Assembly (NCBI RefSeq): GCF_003731765.1
Contig: NZ_MOAL01000002.1
Coordinates: forward strand, 186,001-250,000
Reading direction: 5' to 3'
Source: Pseudomonas chlororaphis
GTDB lineage: Bacteria > Pseudomonadota > Gammaproteobacteria > Pseudomonadales > Pseudomonadaceae
DNA length: 64,000 bases
The stretch's first letter is position 1, and each line of letters starts with the position of its first letter. The notes beneath the pieces are model-generated. The model was not told the origin of the DNA and searched no databases. It saw nothing but the letters and a program-made list of their open reading frames with translations. The position numbers and the translations under genes were made by a program. This document shows, in pieces, positions 54,120 through 63,141 of this stretch.

Positions 54120-54746
54120 ATGAGTCTGGAAACCTGGCTGCTGTTCAGCGGCGCTGCCCTGGTGGTGATCCTGATCCCGGGCCCCTTGTCGTTGCTGATG
54201 ATCAGCAACAGCCTGAACTATGGACTGCGCCGTTCGTACCCGGCGTTTCTGGGTGGGGTGATCGCCTCGATCTGCCTGCTCAGTGCCTCAGCGCTGGGCC
54301 TGGGCGCGTTGCTGCTGGCCTCGGAACAACTGTTCAGCGCGCTGAAAATTGTCGGCGCCCTGTACCTGTTTTACCTCGCCTGGCAGAGCTGGCAGCAATC
54401 ACGCCAGCCGTCCCAGGGCGCCAACGTGCCGGAAGCCGCACCAATACCACGCTTCCGTGCACTCTTTGGGCGCGCCTTTGTGCTGGGTGCCAGTAACCCG
54501 AAGGACATCCTGTTCTTCGCCGCTTTCCTGCCGCAGTTTCTCAGTGCCCAACAGCCGTTTCTGCCCCAGTTGCTGATCATGATTGCCACCTGGACCGTGC
54601 TCGACCTGCTGTGCAAGCTGGCCTACGGCCTGGGTGCCCACGGCGCGGCGCGTTACCTGCGCAGCGGCAGGGGCCAGAGCTGGTTCAACCGCATCAGTGC
54701 CGGACTGTTTGGTGGCGCTGGAGCCGCTTCCCTGCTCAGTCGTTAA
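54120..54746 (+). CDS. LysE/RhtB family exporter
   Basis: 208 residues from ATG 54120 with a strong GGAGGAAAG. About six transmembrane helices. LysE features are the ILIPGPLSLLMISNSLNYGL segment, GALYLFYLAWQSW, and the central GASNPKDILFFAAFLPQF. It exports amino acids or related compounds. Sitting between a purine permease and urate genes, it might export a nucleobase or an amino acid; this is speculation. Confidence 0.87.
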   Translation: MSLETWLLFSGAALVVILIPGPLSLLMISNSLNYGLRRSYPAFLGGVIASICLLSASALGLGALLLASEQLFSALKIVGALYLFYLAWQSWQQSRQPSQGANVPEAAPIPRFRALFGRAFVLGASNPKDILFFAAFLPQFLSAQQPFLPQLLIMIATWTVLDLLCKLAYGLGAHGAARYLRSGRGQSWFNRISAGLFGGAGAASLLSR

Positions 54747-54756
54747 GGGCTTCACG

Positions 54757-54805
54757 CCCCGCCAAGCCGGCGCTTGCCTGAGGGTGTAGGCGCTGGCTGG
54801 CGGGG
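54757..54805. repeat. REP-like inverted repeat
   Basis: CCCCGCCAAGCCGGCGC and GCGCTGGCTGGCGGGG form a long imperfect hairpin 10 bases after the LysE-type gene. It could end that transcript. Confidence 0.55.
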
Positions 54806-54823
54806 AGGACTTTATGACCGGCG

Positions 54824-54849
54824 AAAAAAAGCCCGCAGTGTGAGCGGGC
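54824..54849 (-). terminator. Rho-independent terminator after uraH
   Basis: On the minus strand GCCCGC pairs with GCGGGC around a 7-base loop, followed by seven T residues. Confidence 0.85.
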
Positions 54850-54894
54850 AAAAGACCAAAGAAGCTATTTGCGCAGGATTCTTGGAGGAAAGTC

Positions 54895-55248
54895 CTAGCT
54901 TCCTCTGTAGGTCGAATAGCTGTAGGGCGAGATCAGCAGCGGCACGTGGTAATGATCCTGTTCAGCAGAGATGCCGAAACGCAGCACCACCACATCGAGA
55001 AACGCCGGCTCTGGCAATTGCACGCCACGGGCGCGGTAGTAATCGCCGGCATGGAACTGCAGTTGGTAAACCCCGGAACGGTAGTCATCGCCTTGCAATA
55101 ACGGGGTATCACAGCGGCCGTCGCTGTTGGTCAAGGCGCTGGCGACGAGTTCCAGCTGAGCGCCCTCGACCCGATACAGCTCGACCTTGATTGCGCTGCC
55201 GGGGCAGCCATGTGCGGCATCCAAAACGTGTGTAGTCAAACGTCCCAT
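54895..55248 (-). CDS. uraH: 5-hydroxyisourate hydrolase
   Basis: 117 residues from ATG 55246-55248. It is a transthyretin-like protein with TTHVLDAAHGCPG at the start (catalytic His), DGRC, HYHVPLLISP and the C-terminal signature YSTYRGS that marks true hydrolases rather than transthyretin. There is no signal peptide. It turns 5-hydroxyisourate into OHCU in the urate pathway. It diverges from the puuE operon and shares its intergenic control region. Confidence 0.95.
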   Translation of the reverse strand: MGRLTTHVLDAAHGCPGSAIKVELYRVEGAQLELVASALTNSDGRCDTPLLQGDDYRSGVYQLQFHAGDYYRARGVQLPEPAFLDVVVLRFGISAEQDHYHVPLLISPYSYSTYRGS

Positions 55249-55380
55249 TGATTCTGCGTGCCGGCCGCTTTTCAAAGCGCCCAGGCCTCGCGCCTCCCGA
55301 GTCAGTTAGTAAGGAGACCGCACCGTTTTAGAGCAAGAACGGATGCGGCGAGGATCCGATTAAGACATTTTTCAAAAAAA

Positions 55381-55390
55381 TTGTACACAA
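55381..55390. promoter_or_regulatory. TTGTACACAA operator (uraH side)
   Basis: Matches the perfect palindrome TTGTATACAA at 9 of 10 bases. Also found upstream of the permease at 52559 and of puuE at 55576. Confidence 0.5.
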
Positions 55391-55575
55391 TAATCAGCAC
55401 AAATTAATGCATGGCTTTCAGCACTCGACAGCACCCGCCAAAAGACGCTCAAAGCATACGGGTAGAAGCTTTTTAATCGATTAGCTGACCACTCAGGCAA
55501 GTTTTTTGCAGGATCCATTCATCGAGAGCCCGGATGAAAAATGCAAAAAATCAGGCTTACAAAATGAATATGAAT

Positions 55576-55585
55576 TTGTATACAA
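55576..55585. promoter_or_regulatory. TTGTATACAA operator (puuE side)
   Basis: A perfect 10-base palindrome, identical to that before the purine permease gene. Confidence 0.6.
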
Positions 55586-55671
55586 TCAGCCCATCGTCGT
55601 GACGCCAGCCTGGCTTCTCATTCTCAGGTCCCGCCACGCCACCGTTATCACGAACAAGAAGGAAGACTGCA

Positions 55672-56598
55672 GTGAGCGCTGACTACCCTCGCGACCTGAT
55701 CGGTTACGGCTCCAACCCTCCTCACCCTCACTGGCCGGGCAATGCCCGCATCGCCCTGTCCTTCGTGCTCAATTATGAAGAAGGCGGCGAACGCAACATC
55801 CTCCACGGCGACAAAGAGTCGGAAGCCTTCCTCTCGGAAATGGTCTCGGCGCAGCCACTGCAGGGCGAGCGCAACATGAGCATGGAATCCCTTTACGAGT
55901 ATGGCAGCCGTGCCGGCGTCTGGCGGATTCTCAAGCTGTTCAAGGAATTCGACATTCCCATGACCATCTTCGCCGTGGCCATGGCTGCCCAACGCCACCC
56001 GGACGTTATCCGCGCCATGGTCGCCGCCGGTCACGAAATCTGCAGCCACGGCTACCGCTGGATCGACTACCAGTACATGGATGAAGCCCAGGAACGCGAG
56101 CACATGCTCGAAGCGATCCGTATCCTCACTGAACTCACCGGCGAACGGCCACTGGGCTGGTACACCGGCCGCACCGGCCCAAATACCCGGCGCCTGGTGA
56201 TGGAGGAAGGTGGTTTCCTCTATGACTGCGACACCTACGACGACGATCTGCCCTACTGGGAACCCAATAACCCGACCGGCAAGGCGCACCTGGTGATTCC
56301 TTACACCCTGGACACCAACGACATGCGTTTTACCCAGGTCCAGGGGTTCAACAAGGGCGATGATTTCTTCCATTACCTGAAAGATGCCTTCGACGTGCTC
56401 TACGCCGAAGGGGCCGAAGCTCCGAAGATGCTCTCCATTGGCCTGCATTGCCGGCTGATTGGCCGCCCGGCACGCCTGGCTGCACTCAAGCGCTTTATCG
56501 AATACGTCAAAGGTCACGAACAGGTCTGGTTCACTCGTCGGGTTGATATTGCCCGCCATTGGCAGCAGGTCCACCCCTTCGCAGGAGCGGCAAAATGA
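55672..56598 (+). CDS. puuE: Allantoinase PuuE (cofactor-type polysaccharide-deacetylase fold)
   Basis: 308 residues from GTG 55672 (AAGGAAG upstream). It is a polysaccharide-deacetylase/NodB-fold protein with EICSHGYRWIDYQ and RTGPNTRRLVMEEGGF, characteristic of PuuE allantoinases, which are unrelated to the metal-dependent AllB type. It opens allantoin to allantoate. Its stop overlaps the uraD start (ATGA), indicating translational coupling. Confidence 0.94.
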   Translation: MSADYPRDLIGYGSNPPHPHWPGNARIALSFVLNYEEGGERNILHGDKESEAFLSEMVSAQPLQGERNMSMESLYEYGSRAGVWRILKLFKEFDIPMTIFAVAMAAQRHPDVIRAMVAAGHEICSHGYRWIDYQYMDEAQEREHMLEAIRILTELTGERPLGWYTGRTGPNTRRLVMEEGGFLYDCDTYDDDLPYWEPNNPTGKAHLVIPYTLDTNDMRFTQVQGFNKGDDFFHYLKDAFDVLYAEGAEAPKMLSIGLHCRLIGRPARLAALKRFIEYVKGHEQVWFTRRVDIARHWQQVHPFAGAAK

Positions 56599-57110
56599 CC
56601 GCCTTCCAGACCCTGAAACCCTCGACCCTGAGCCGCGAGGCCTTTGTCGAAGCCTTCTCCGACATCTACGAACATTCGCCATGGGTTGCTGAAAAAGCCT
56701 ATGACCTGGGCCTCGATGCCTCCGTCGACCAGATCGAAACCCTGCACCAACGCATGAGCGATATCCTGTTGAGCGCCGATCACGCCAGCCAGCTGGCACT
56801 GATCAACGCTCACCCGGACCTGGCCGGCAAAGCCGCCGTCCAGGGCCAACTGACCGCTGCCAGTACTCAAGAACAGTCTGGCGCCGGTATTCACCAATGC
56901 ACGGCCGAAGAGTTTTCTCGCTTCACCGAGCTGAACGACGCCTACAAAGCCAAGTTCAAGTTTCCCTTCATCATGGCGGTGAAAGGCAGCAACCGGCATC
57001 AGATCCTCGCAGCGTTCGAAACCCGCATTCACCATTCAGCCGATGCCGAATTCAAATGCGCGTTAGCGGAGATCAACAAAATCGCGTTGTTCCGTTTACT
57101 GACCCTATAG
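56595..57110 (+). CDS. uraD: OHCU decarboxylase
   Basis: 171 residues from ATG 56595, which has AGGAG upstream and overlaps the puuE stop. UraD hallmarks are [13 protein letters not shown] with the catalytic His, and [16 protein letters not shown] near the end. It makes S-allantoin from OHCU in a stereospecific reaction. The length is typical for the family. Confidence 0.95.
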   Translation: MTAFQTLKPSTLSREAFVEAFSDIYEHSPWVAEKAYDLGLDASVDQIETLHQRMSDILLSADHASQLALINAHPDLAGKAAVQGQLTAASTQEQSGAGIHQCTAEEFSRFTELNDAYKAKFKFPFIMAVKGSNRHQILAAFETRIHHSADAEFKCALAEINKIALFRLLTL

Positions 57111-57201
57111 CGAACTTAGCCCGAGAAACCTGATTCAACGCGTGCGTTTCCCAGGGCTCTGCAAGCATCCCCAGCCACTTATTTCAAGGCAGACAAGAAG
57201 A

Positions 57202-58197
57202 ATGAAAGCTTACGCCGTACCTTTCGAGAAGTTCGTCAACCTGGCCGACGCCCGCCTGGGCACCAAGATCATTTCGGTCACCGATGACTGGTTCGCCGAC
57301 GCCAACCGTCTGTTCCAGCCGACCCCGGCCGTATGGAAGGAGGGCGTGTTCGATGACAACGGCAAGTGGATGGACGGCTGGGAGTCGCGCCGCAAGCGCT
57401 TTGAAGGCTACGACAGCGCGGTGATCCGCCTCGGTGTGCCGGGCTCGATCAAAGGCGTGGACATCGACACTTCATTCTTCACCGGCAACTTCCCGCCGTC
57501 CGCCTCCCTGGAAGCCTGCTTCCTGGCTGAAGGCGAGCCGAATGAAAACACCCAGTGGGTCGAAGTGCTGTCGGCTGTCGAGCTGCAAGGTAACAGCCAT
57601 CACTACCACGAAATCAATAACGACCAGGCGTTCAGCCACCTGCGCTTCAACATCTACCCGGATGGCGGCGTAGCTCGCCTGCGCGTCTACGGCATTCCGT
57701 ACCGCGACTGGTCGGCCGTGGGCGACAACGAACAGATCGACCTGGCTGCTGCCCTCAATGGTGGTCGCGCCCTGGCCTGCTCCGACGAACACTTCGGGCG
57801 CATGGGCAACATCCTCAACCCAGGCCGCGGCATCAACATGGGCGACGGCTGGGAAACCGCACGTCGTCGCACCCCGGGCAATGACTGGGTCATCGTCGCG
57901 CTGGGCCACCCGGGCGAAATCGAGAAGATCATCGTCGACACCCTGCACTTCAAGGGCAACTACCCGGACACCTGCTCGATCCAGGCCGCATTCGTCAAGG
58001 GCGGCACCGACAGCCAGATCGAAACCCAATCGCTGTTCTGGCGCGAGCTGCTGCCGGCACAGAAGCTGGAAATGCACGCCGAACACAGCTTCGCCGAGCA
58101 GATCAAGGCACTGGGCCCGATCACCCACATCCGCCTGAACGTGTTCCCGGATGGTGGTGTGAGCCGCCTGCGGGTACTCGGCAAGGTCGCTAAATAA
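57202..58197 (+). CDS. alc: Allantoicase
   Basis: 331 residues from ATG 57202. It contains two repeated jelly-roll allantoicase domains of about 160 residues, seen as the matching pairs [19 protein letters not shown] / [18 protein letters not shown] and [18 protein letters not shown] / [18 protein letters not shown]. It splits allantoate into S-ureidoglycolate and urea. It follows uraD by about 90 bases. Confidence 0.95.
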   Translation: MKAYAVPFEKFVNLADARLGTKIISVTDDWFADANRLFQPTPAVWKEGVFDDNGKWMDGWESRRKRFEGYDSAVIRLGVPGSIKGVDIDTSFFTGNFPPSASLEACFLAEGEPNENTQWVEVLSAVELQGNSHHYHEINNDQAFSHLRFNIYPDGGVARLRVYGIPYRDWSAVGDNEQIDLAAALNGGRALACSDEHFGRMGNILNPGRGINMGDGWETARRRTPGNDWVIVALGHPGEIEKIIVDTLHFKGNYPDTCSIQAAFVKGGTDSQIETQSLFWRELLPAQKLEMHAEHSFAEQIKALGPITHIRLNVFPDGGVSRLRVLGKVAK

Positions 58198-58214
58198 GCG
58201 CTGAACCGAAACCT

Positions 58215-58279
58215 GTAGGAGCCGGCGTGCCGGCGATAGCGATCAAACCGACGCCATCGCCGGCAAACCGGGCTCCTAC
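58215..58279. repeat. REPIN between alc and the ureidoglycolate lyase gene
   Basis: GTAGGAGCCGGCGTGCCGGC and GCCGGCAAACCGGGCTCCTAC are inverted REP halves, 65 bases in total. It may partly uncouple the two operon halves. Confidence 0.85.
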
Positions 58280-58317
58280 ACAGCAATCACATCATTCAAA
58301 AGATTAAGAAGACAGCC

Positions 58318-58821
58318 ATGCGCACACTGATGATCGAACCCCTGACCAAAGAAGCCTTCGCCCCTTTCGGAGACGTTATCGAAACCGATGGCAGCGATCA
58401 CTTCATGATCAACAACGGGTCGACCATGCGCTTTCACAAACTGGCGACGGTGGAAACCGCTACGCCGGAGGACAACGCGATCATCAGCATCTTCCGCGCC
58501 GACGCGCAGGACATGCCGCTGACCGTGTGCATGCTGGAACGACACCCGCTGGGCAGCCAGGCTTTTATTCCGCTGCTCGGCAACCCCTTTCTGATCGTGG
58601 TCGCGCCACTTGGCGATGTACCTGTATCGGGCTTGGTCCGCGCCTTCGTCACCAACGGCAGGCAGGGCATTAATTACCATCGCGGCGTCTGGCACCACCC
58701 GGTGCTGACGATCGAAAAGCGGGATGACTTCCTGGTGGTTGATCGCAGTGGCAATGGCAACAACTGCGATGAGCATTTCTTCAAAGAGGATGAGCGATTG
58801 ATCCTCGCCCCCCACCAATAA
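58318..58821 (+). CDS. allA: Ureidoglycolate lyase (AllA family)
   Basis: 167 residues of the cupin-like ureidoglycolate lyase family, with MRTLMIEPLTKEAFAPFGDV at the start and the RGVWHHPV motif near residue 122. It converts ureidoglycolate to glyoxylate and urea, completing the pathway. The ATG at 58318 follows AAGAAGA. A 50-base gap leads to puuD. Confidence 0.93.
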   Translation: MRTLMIEPLTKEAFAPFGDVIETDGSDHFMINNGSTMRFHKLATVETATPEDNAIISIFRADAQDMPLTVCMLERHPLGSQAFIPLLGNPFLIVVAPLGDVPVSGLVRAFVTNGRQGINYHRGVWHHPVLTIEKRDDFLVVDRSGNGNNCDEHFFKEDERLILAPHQ

Positions 58822-58871
58822 GAGAAGGTCTGATCACTCGAAACAAGAGTGACAGGCGAGAGGTAAAGACT

Positions 58872-60176
58872 GTGGAAGCACATCTGTTGGAATGGCTCAA
58901 CCTGAGCGTGCGTTGGATACATATGATCACGGGTGTGGCCTGGATTGGCGCATCGTTCTACTTCGTCTGGCTGGAGAACAACCTCAACCGCGCCAACCCC
59001 AAGGACGGCCTGTCCGGTGATCTCTGGGCGATCCACGGTGGTGGTATCTATCACCTGGAAAAATACAAACTGGCCCCTCCGTCAATGCCGGAAAACCTGC
59101 ATTGGTTCAAATGGGAAGCCTATTTCACCTGGATGTCAGGGATTGCCCTGCTATGCCTGGTGTTCTACTTCAACCCCATGCTTTACCTGGTTGCCCCCGG
59201 CAGCGGCCTCAGCGGCCCTGAAGGTGTGGCCATCGGCATCGGCGCCTTGATCGCCGGCTGGTTCATCTACGACTTCCTCTGCGATTCCCCCCTGGGCAAG
59301 AAACCCGCCCTGCTCGGTTTTATCCTGTTCGTGCTGCTGATCGCTGCGGCTTATGGTTTCAGCAAGGTGTTCAGTGGTCGCGGTGCCTATCTGCACGTCG
59401 GCGCCATCATCGGCACCATCATGGTGGGTAACGTTTTCCGCATCATCATGCCGGCCCAGCGCGCGCTGGTGGCGGCGATCGCCGAGAACCGCACCCCGGA
59501 CCCAACCCTGCCAGCCAAAGGCCTGTTGCGTTCGCGCCACAACAACTACTTCACCCTGCCCGTGCTGTTCATCATGATCAGCAACCACTTCCCGAGCACT
59601 TATGGCAGCCAGTACAACTGGTTGATCCTGGCCGGGATCGCAGTGCTGGCGGTGCTGGTGCGTCACTACTTCAACACCCGGCATGACAGCCACAAGTTCG
59701 CCTGGACCCTCCCCGTCGCCGCACTGGGCATGATTTGCCTGGCCTACGTGACTGGCCCGGCGCCCATGAACAGTGCCCCTGAAGTGGCCAAGGCACCGGG
59801 GCAAATCGAGTATCAACCCCTGCCTGAAACCGCCCTGGGCGGTGGTGCCAAGCCTAAAGCCGAAACCGCACCGGCCGCGCCTGCCAGTGCTCCGGCCCAG
59901 GCATCCAACGCCGGCCCGGCCTTCGACAAAGTACACAGTGTGATCCAGGAGCGTTGCGCGGTTTGCCACTCGGCCAAACCCACCAGCCCCCTGTTCAGCA
60001 CCGCACCGGGTGGCGTGATGTTCGATACACCGGAACAGATCCACCTGCAGGCTGCACGGATCCAGGCCCAGGCAGTCGCCAGCCAGATCATGCCACTGGG
60101 CAACATCACCCAGATGACCCAGCAGGAACGTGAGCTGATCGGAGCCTGGATCGCCCAGGGGGCTCAAACCAACTGA
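58872..60176 (+). CDS. puuD: Urate hydroxylase PuuD with C-terminal cytochrome c domain
   Basis: 434 residues from GTG 58872. Residues about 10-300 hold eight or nine transmembrane helices of the PuuD domain (MITGVAWIGASFYFVWLENN at the start). A flexible Ala/Pro-rich linker at about 320-350 leads to a cytochrome c domain with the heme motif CAVCH at 362-366, with a Met ligand probably in IMPLGN. It oxidises urate to 5-hydroxyisourate and passes electrons into the respiratory chain, producing no hydrogen peroxide, unlike soluble uricase. Confidence 0.93.
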   Translation: MEAHLLEWLNLSVRWIHMITGVAWIGASFYFVWLENNLNRANPKDGLSGDLWAIHGGGIYHLEKYKLAPPSMPENLHWFKWEAYFTWMSGIALLCLVFYFNPMLYLVAPGSGLSGPEGVAIGIGALIAGWFIYDFLCDSPLGKKPALLGFILFVLLIAAAYGFSKVFSGRGAYLHVGAIIGTIMVGNVFRIIMPAQRALVAAIAENRTPDPTLPAKGLLRSRHNNYFTLPVLFIMISNHFPSTYGSQYNWLILAGIAVLAVLVRHYFNTRHDSHKFAWTLPVAALGMICLAYVTGPAPMNSAPEVAKAPGQIEYQPLPETALGGGAKPKAETAPAAPASAPAQASNAGPAFDKVHSVIQERCAVCHSAKPTSPLFSTAPGGVMFDTPEQIHLQAARIQAQAVASQIMPLGNITQMTQQERELIGAWIAQGAQTN

Positions 60177-60196
60177 TCAACGCCTGTCACCAGGCT

Positions 60197-60262
60197 GCTT
60201 CGCGGGCAAGCTCGCTCCTACAGAACCAGATTCATCTGTAGGAGCGGGCTTGCTTGCCATCA
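60197..60262. repeat. REP pair between puuD and the NCS2 permease
   Basis: Two divergent REP halves, GCTTCGCGGGCAAGCTCGCT-CCTAC and GTAGGAGCGGGCTTGCTTGC, of the second Pseudomonas REP type seen here. They lie in the 172-base gap. Confidence 0.75.
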
Positions 60263-60348
60263 GCCGATCAAGATTCGCCTGTTGCAGACACGCTGTGCGC
60301 AAAGACCCAGCGGTTAAATCACAAGAATAAAAAGATCCGAGGTGTTGC

Positions 60349-61707
60349 ATGTCCGATTCATCCGAACGGTGCGTTCCTGATGCGCCTGCCATCCAGCGCT
60401 TGCCCCTCTTGCAACTGATCCTGGTCGGTCTGCAGCACGTTCTGCTGATGTATGGCGGTGCCATTGCAGTGCCTCTGATCATCGGACAGGCCGCGGGCCT
60501 GAGTCGTGAAGAAATCGCCTTCCTGATCAACGCCGACCTGCTGGTGGCGGGGATCGCCACCATCGTCCAGTCACTGGGCATCGGCCCCATGGGCATCCGC
60601 ATGCCGGTGATGATGGGCGCCAGCTTTGCCGCGGTGGGCAGCATGGTCGCCATGGCCGGCATGCCCGGTATCGGCATGCAGGGGATCTTCGGCGCGACCA
60701 TCGCCGCCGGCTTCTTCGGCATGCTCATTGCGCCCTTTATGTCCAAAGTGGTGCGCTTCTTTCCGCCCCTGGTCACCGGCACGGTGATCACCTCGATCGG
60801 TTTGTCGCTGTTTCCCGTGGCGGTGAATTGGGCTGGCGGCGGCAGCTCCGCCGCCCAGTTCGGCTCGCCGATCTACCTGACCATCGCCGCCCTCGTGCTG
60901 GGCACCATCCTGTTGGTCCACCGTTTTATGCGCGGCTTCTGGGTGAATATTTCCGTGCTGATCGGCATGGGCCTGGGTTATCTGCTGTGCGGATTGATCG
61001 GCATGGTCGACCTCTCCGGAATGGCCGAGGCGCCCTGGTTGCAAGTGGTCACCCCGCTGCATTTCGGCATGCCACAGTTTCACCTGGCACCGATTCTGTC
61101 GATGAGCCTGGTGGTGGTGATCATCTTTGTCGAGTCCACCGGCATGTTCCTGGCCCTGGGTAAAATCACCGGCCAGGACGTCACCCCTCGGATGCTGCGC
61201 CGTGGCCTGTTGTGCGATGCCGGTGCCTCGTTCTTCGCCGGTTTTTTCAACACCTTCACCCACTCCTCCTTCGCCCAGAACATTGGCCTGGTGCAGATGA
61301 CCGGTGTGCGCTGCCGATCGGTAACCATCGTCGCCGGCGGCCTACTGGTGGTGCTGAGCCTGCTGCCCAAGGCCGCCTTCCTTGTGGCGTCAATTCCGGC
61401 GGCGGTGCTGGGCGGCGCGGCAATTGCCATGTTCGGCATGGTCGCCGCCACGGGCATCAAGATCCTCCAGGAAGCCGACATTGCTGACCGTCGCAACCAA
61501 TTGCTGGTGGCGGTAAGCATTGGCATGGGCCTGATTCCAGTGGTCCGGCCAGAGTTTTTTGCGCACCTGCCGCTGTGGATGAGCCCCATCACCCACAGTG
61601 GTATTGCCATGGCGACCCTTAGCGCACTGGTGCTGAACCTGTTGTTCAACATCCTCGGTGGCGCCGAACGTGCTGCCGACAATCCCACCCACGTGCACCC
61701 GCACTAA
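60349..61707 (+). CDS. NCS2 nucleobase permease, urate/xanthine type
   Basis: 452 residues with about fourteen helices. The NAT signature SFAQNIGLVQMTGVRCR lies near residue 305, and the FVESTGMFLALGK segment near 265 contains the substrate-binding Glu. It belongs to the uracil-xanthine branch of NCS2 symporters. Position after puuD suggests import of urate or xanthine as substrate of this pathway. A terminator follows about 250 bases later. Confidence 0.92.
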   Translation: MSDSSERCVPDAPAIQRLPLLQLILVGLQHVLLMYGGAIAVPLIIGQAAGLSREEIAFLINADLLVAGIATIVQSLGIGPMGIRMPVMMGASFAAVGSMVAMAGMPGIGMQGIFGATIAAGFFGMLIAPFMSKVVRFFPPLVTGTVITSIGLSLFPVAVNWAGGGSSAAQFGSPIYLTIAALVLGTILLVHRFMRGFWVNISVLIGMGLGYLLCGLIGMVDLSGMAEAPWLQVVTPLHFGMPQFHLAPILSMSLVVVIIFVESTGMFLALGKITGQDVTPRMLRRGLLCDAGASFFAGFFNTFTHSSFAQNIGLVQMTGVRCRSVTIVAGGLLVVLSLLPKAAFLVASIPAAVLGGAAIAMFGMVAATGIKILQEADIADRRNQLLVAVSIGMGLIPVVRPEFFAHLPLWMSPITHSGIAMATLSALVLNLLFNILGGAERAADNPTHVHPH

Positions 61708-62140
61708 TCCCGCACCCTCTACCTCAGCGCACCCTCGCGACCCCATGAGCCTTAACTCGATGCTCGGCAACAGTGCCCCAAAGTTGTTTCAGGCGCTCTG
61801 TTGCGGGGCACTTGAGCGCGATTGCCGGAGCCAGTATTCTCCGCGGCCGCGCCAATCCGGGGTAAAAAAAAGCCCGGATAAAAAACCTGACCTGAACGCC
61901 AACTTATCCCGGCCCTGTCAGGCGCCAAAGCGCACGGATTCGAAGCCCAATCCGCTCTCAATCGACTGTATTCGTATTGTCGAGCGGGAGTTTTTTTGCT
62001 TTTTTCCAGCCTTGGCTCAGCTCTTGCTATGAGCAATAAAGCTGACCGTTTGGATGATTTTTACCGCAGTGAAAAAAGGCGCCACACCAGAGTGCCGACG
62101 CTTGAAAAAACGTGGAACCACTTACTTTGGGAGCAACCGA
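61708..62140. other. Intergenic region before the Tsx-like porin gene
   Basis: 433 bases without a convincing gene. It contains a terminator-like hairpin at 61951-61997 and a small inverted repeat TCCGGG/CCCGGA at 61856-61878. The promoter of the porin gene should lie between 61998 and 62120. Confidence 0.5.
61951..61997 (+). terminator. Terminator-like hairpin after the NCS2 permease
   Basis: CCGCTC pairs with GAGCGG around a 24-base loop, followed by GAGTTTTTTT. Inside the loop TCGAC and GTCGA form a competing inverted repeat. Confidence 0.5.
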
Positions 62141-62926
62141 ATGAAACAGACGTGCACCAGCCTGATGCTTGCAGGATCCTTGCTGGCCGGGGGGCAGGCC
62201 ATGGCCGGCGACCTGCTGCAATGGCAGAACAACAGCCTGACGTATCTGTATGGCAAGAACTTCGAGGTCAACCCACAAATCCAGCAGACCGTGACCTTCG
62301 AACACGCCGACGGCTGGAAATACGGGGACAACTTCTTCTTCCTGGACCGTATCTTTTACAACGGCAAGGAAGACGGTAACGCCGGCCCGAGTACTTACTA
62401 TGGCGAGTTCAGCCCACGCCTCTCGTTCGGCAAAATATTCGACCAAAAGTTGGAATTCGGCCCAATCAAGGACGTGTTGCTGGCAATGACCTATGAGTTC
62501 GGCGAAGGCGACAACGAGTCGTACCTGATCGGCCCGGGCTTCGACCTGGCCATCCCCGGCTTCGACTACTTCCAACTGAACTTCTACAACCGTCAGACCG
62601 AAGGCAGCCGTGCCGGCGACAACGTCTGGCAGATCACCCCGGTCTGGGCCTACACCATTCCCGTGGGCAAGTCGGACATCCTGATCGACGGTTTCATGGA
62701 CTGGGTCGTCGATAACGACAAAAACAGCAAAGGCACTTACCACGCCAACCTGCACTTCAACCCGCAGATCAAGTACGACCTGGGCAAAGCCCTGAGCTGG
62801 GGTGAAAAACAGTTGTACGTCGGTATCGAGTACGACTACTGGAAGAACAAGTACGGCATCAAAGACTCTGGCGCGTTTGAAACCAACCAGGACACCGCCA
62901 GCCTGTTGGTCAAGTTCCACTTCTGA
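62141..62926 (+). CDS. Tsx-like nucleoside-specific outer-membrane channel
   Basis: 261 residues from ATG 62141 with GGAG seven bases upstream. A signal peptide (MKQTCTSLMLAGSLLAGGQAMA) is followed by a 12-strand-type barrel with many aromatic residues and a terminal Phe (LLVKFHF), typical of outer-membrane proteins. The WQNNSLTYLYGKNFEVN opening matches the OmpK/Tsx nucleoside-channel family. It probably lets purines or nucleosides through the outer membrane, consistent with the neighbouring pathway. Confidence 0.88.
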   Translation: MKQTCTSLMLAGSLLAGGQAMAGDLLQWQNNSLTYLYGKNFEVNPQIQQTVTFEHADGWKYGDNFFFLDRIFYNGKEDGNAGPSTYYGEFSPRLSFGKIFDQKLEFGPIKDVLLAMTYEFGEGDNESYLIGPGFDLAIPGFDYFQLNFYNRQTEGSRAGDNVWQITPVWAYTIPVGKSDILIDGFMDWVVDNDKNSKGTYHANLHFNPQIKYDLGKALSWGEKQLYVGIEYDYWKNKYGIKDSGAFETNQDTASLLVKFHF

Positions 62927-62958
62927 CGTTCGCTGTCGCTGACAAGCCCGCTGCCGCA

Positions 62959-62980
62959 CCCAGGCACCTCAATGCCTGGG
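62959..62980 (+). terminator. Hairpin terminator after the Tsx-like gene
   Basis: A perfect 8-bp stem, CCCAGGCA with TGCCTGGG and a 6-base loop, extended by flanking GCTGC/GCAGC. No T run. Confidence 0.6.
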
Positions 62981-63141
62981 CAGCAGCCGGCTTGACAGTT
63001 ACAGGATGGCTGACCGGGCAAAAACAGGCTCCACCTCGAAACATCTAAATAGCCGATAAAAACACAGAAGAATTCGCAACCTTTGATCGATCGGACTGGC
63101 ATAGCATGTCGACCATTCCCACCTGATCAGGAGTTGTACCC

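Larger units (their letters stand above)
55249..55671. other. Divergent uraH/puuE control region
   Basis: 423 AT-rich bases with no gene. Two TTGTAyACAA motifs, at 55381-55390 and 55576-55585, lie 133 bases from the uraH start and 87 bases from the puuE start, respectively, so each divergent promoter has its own site. Confidence 0.65.
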
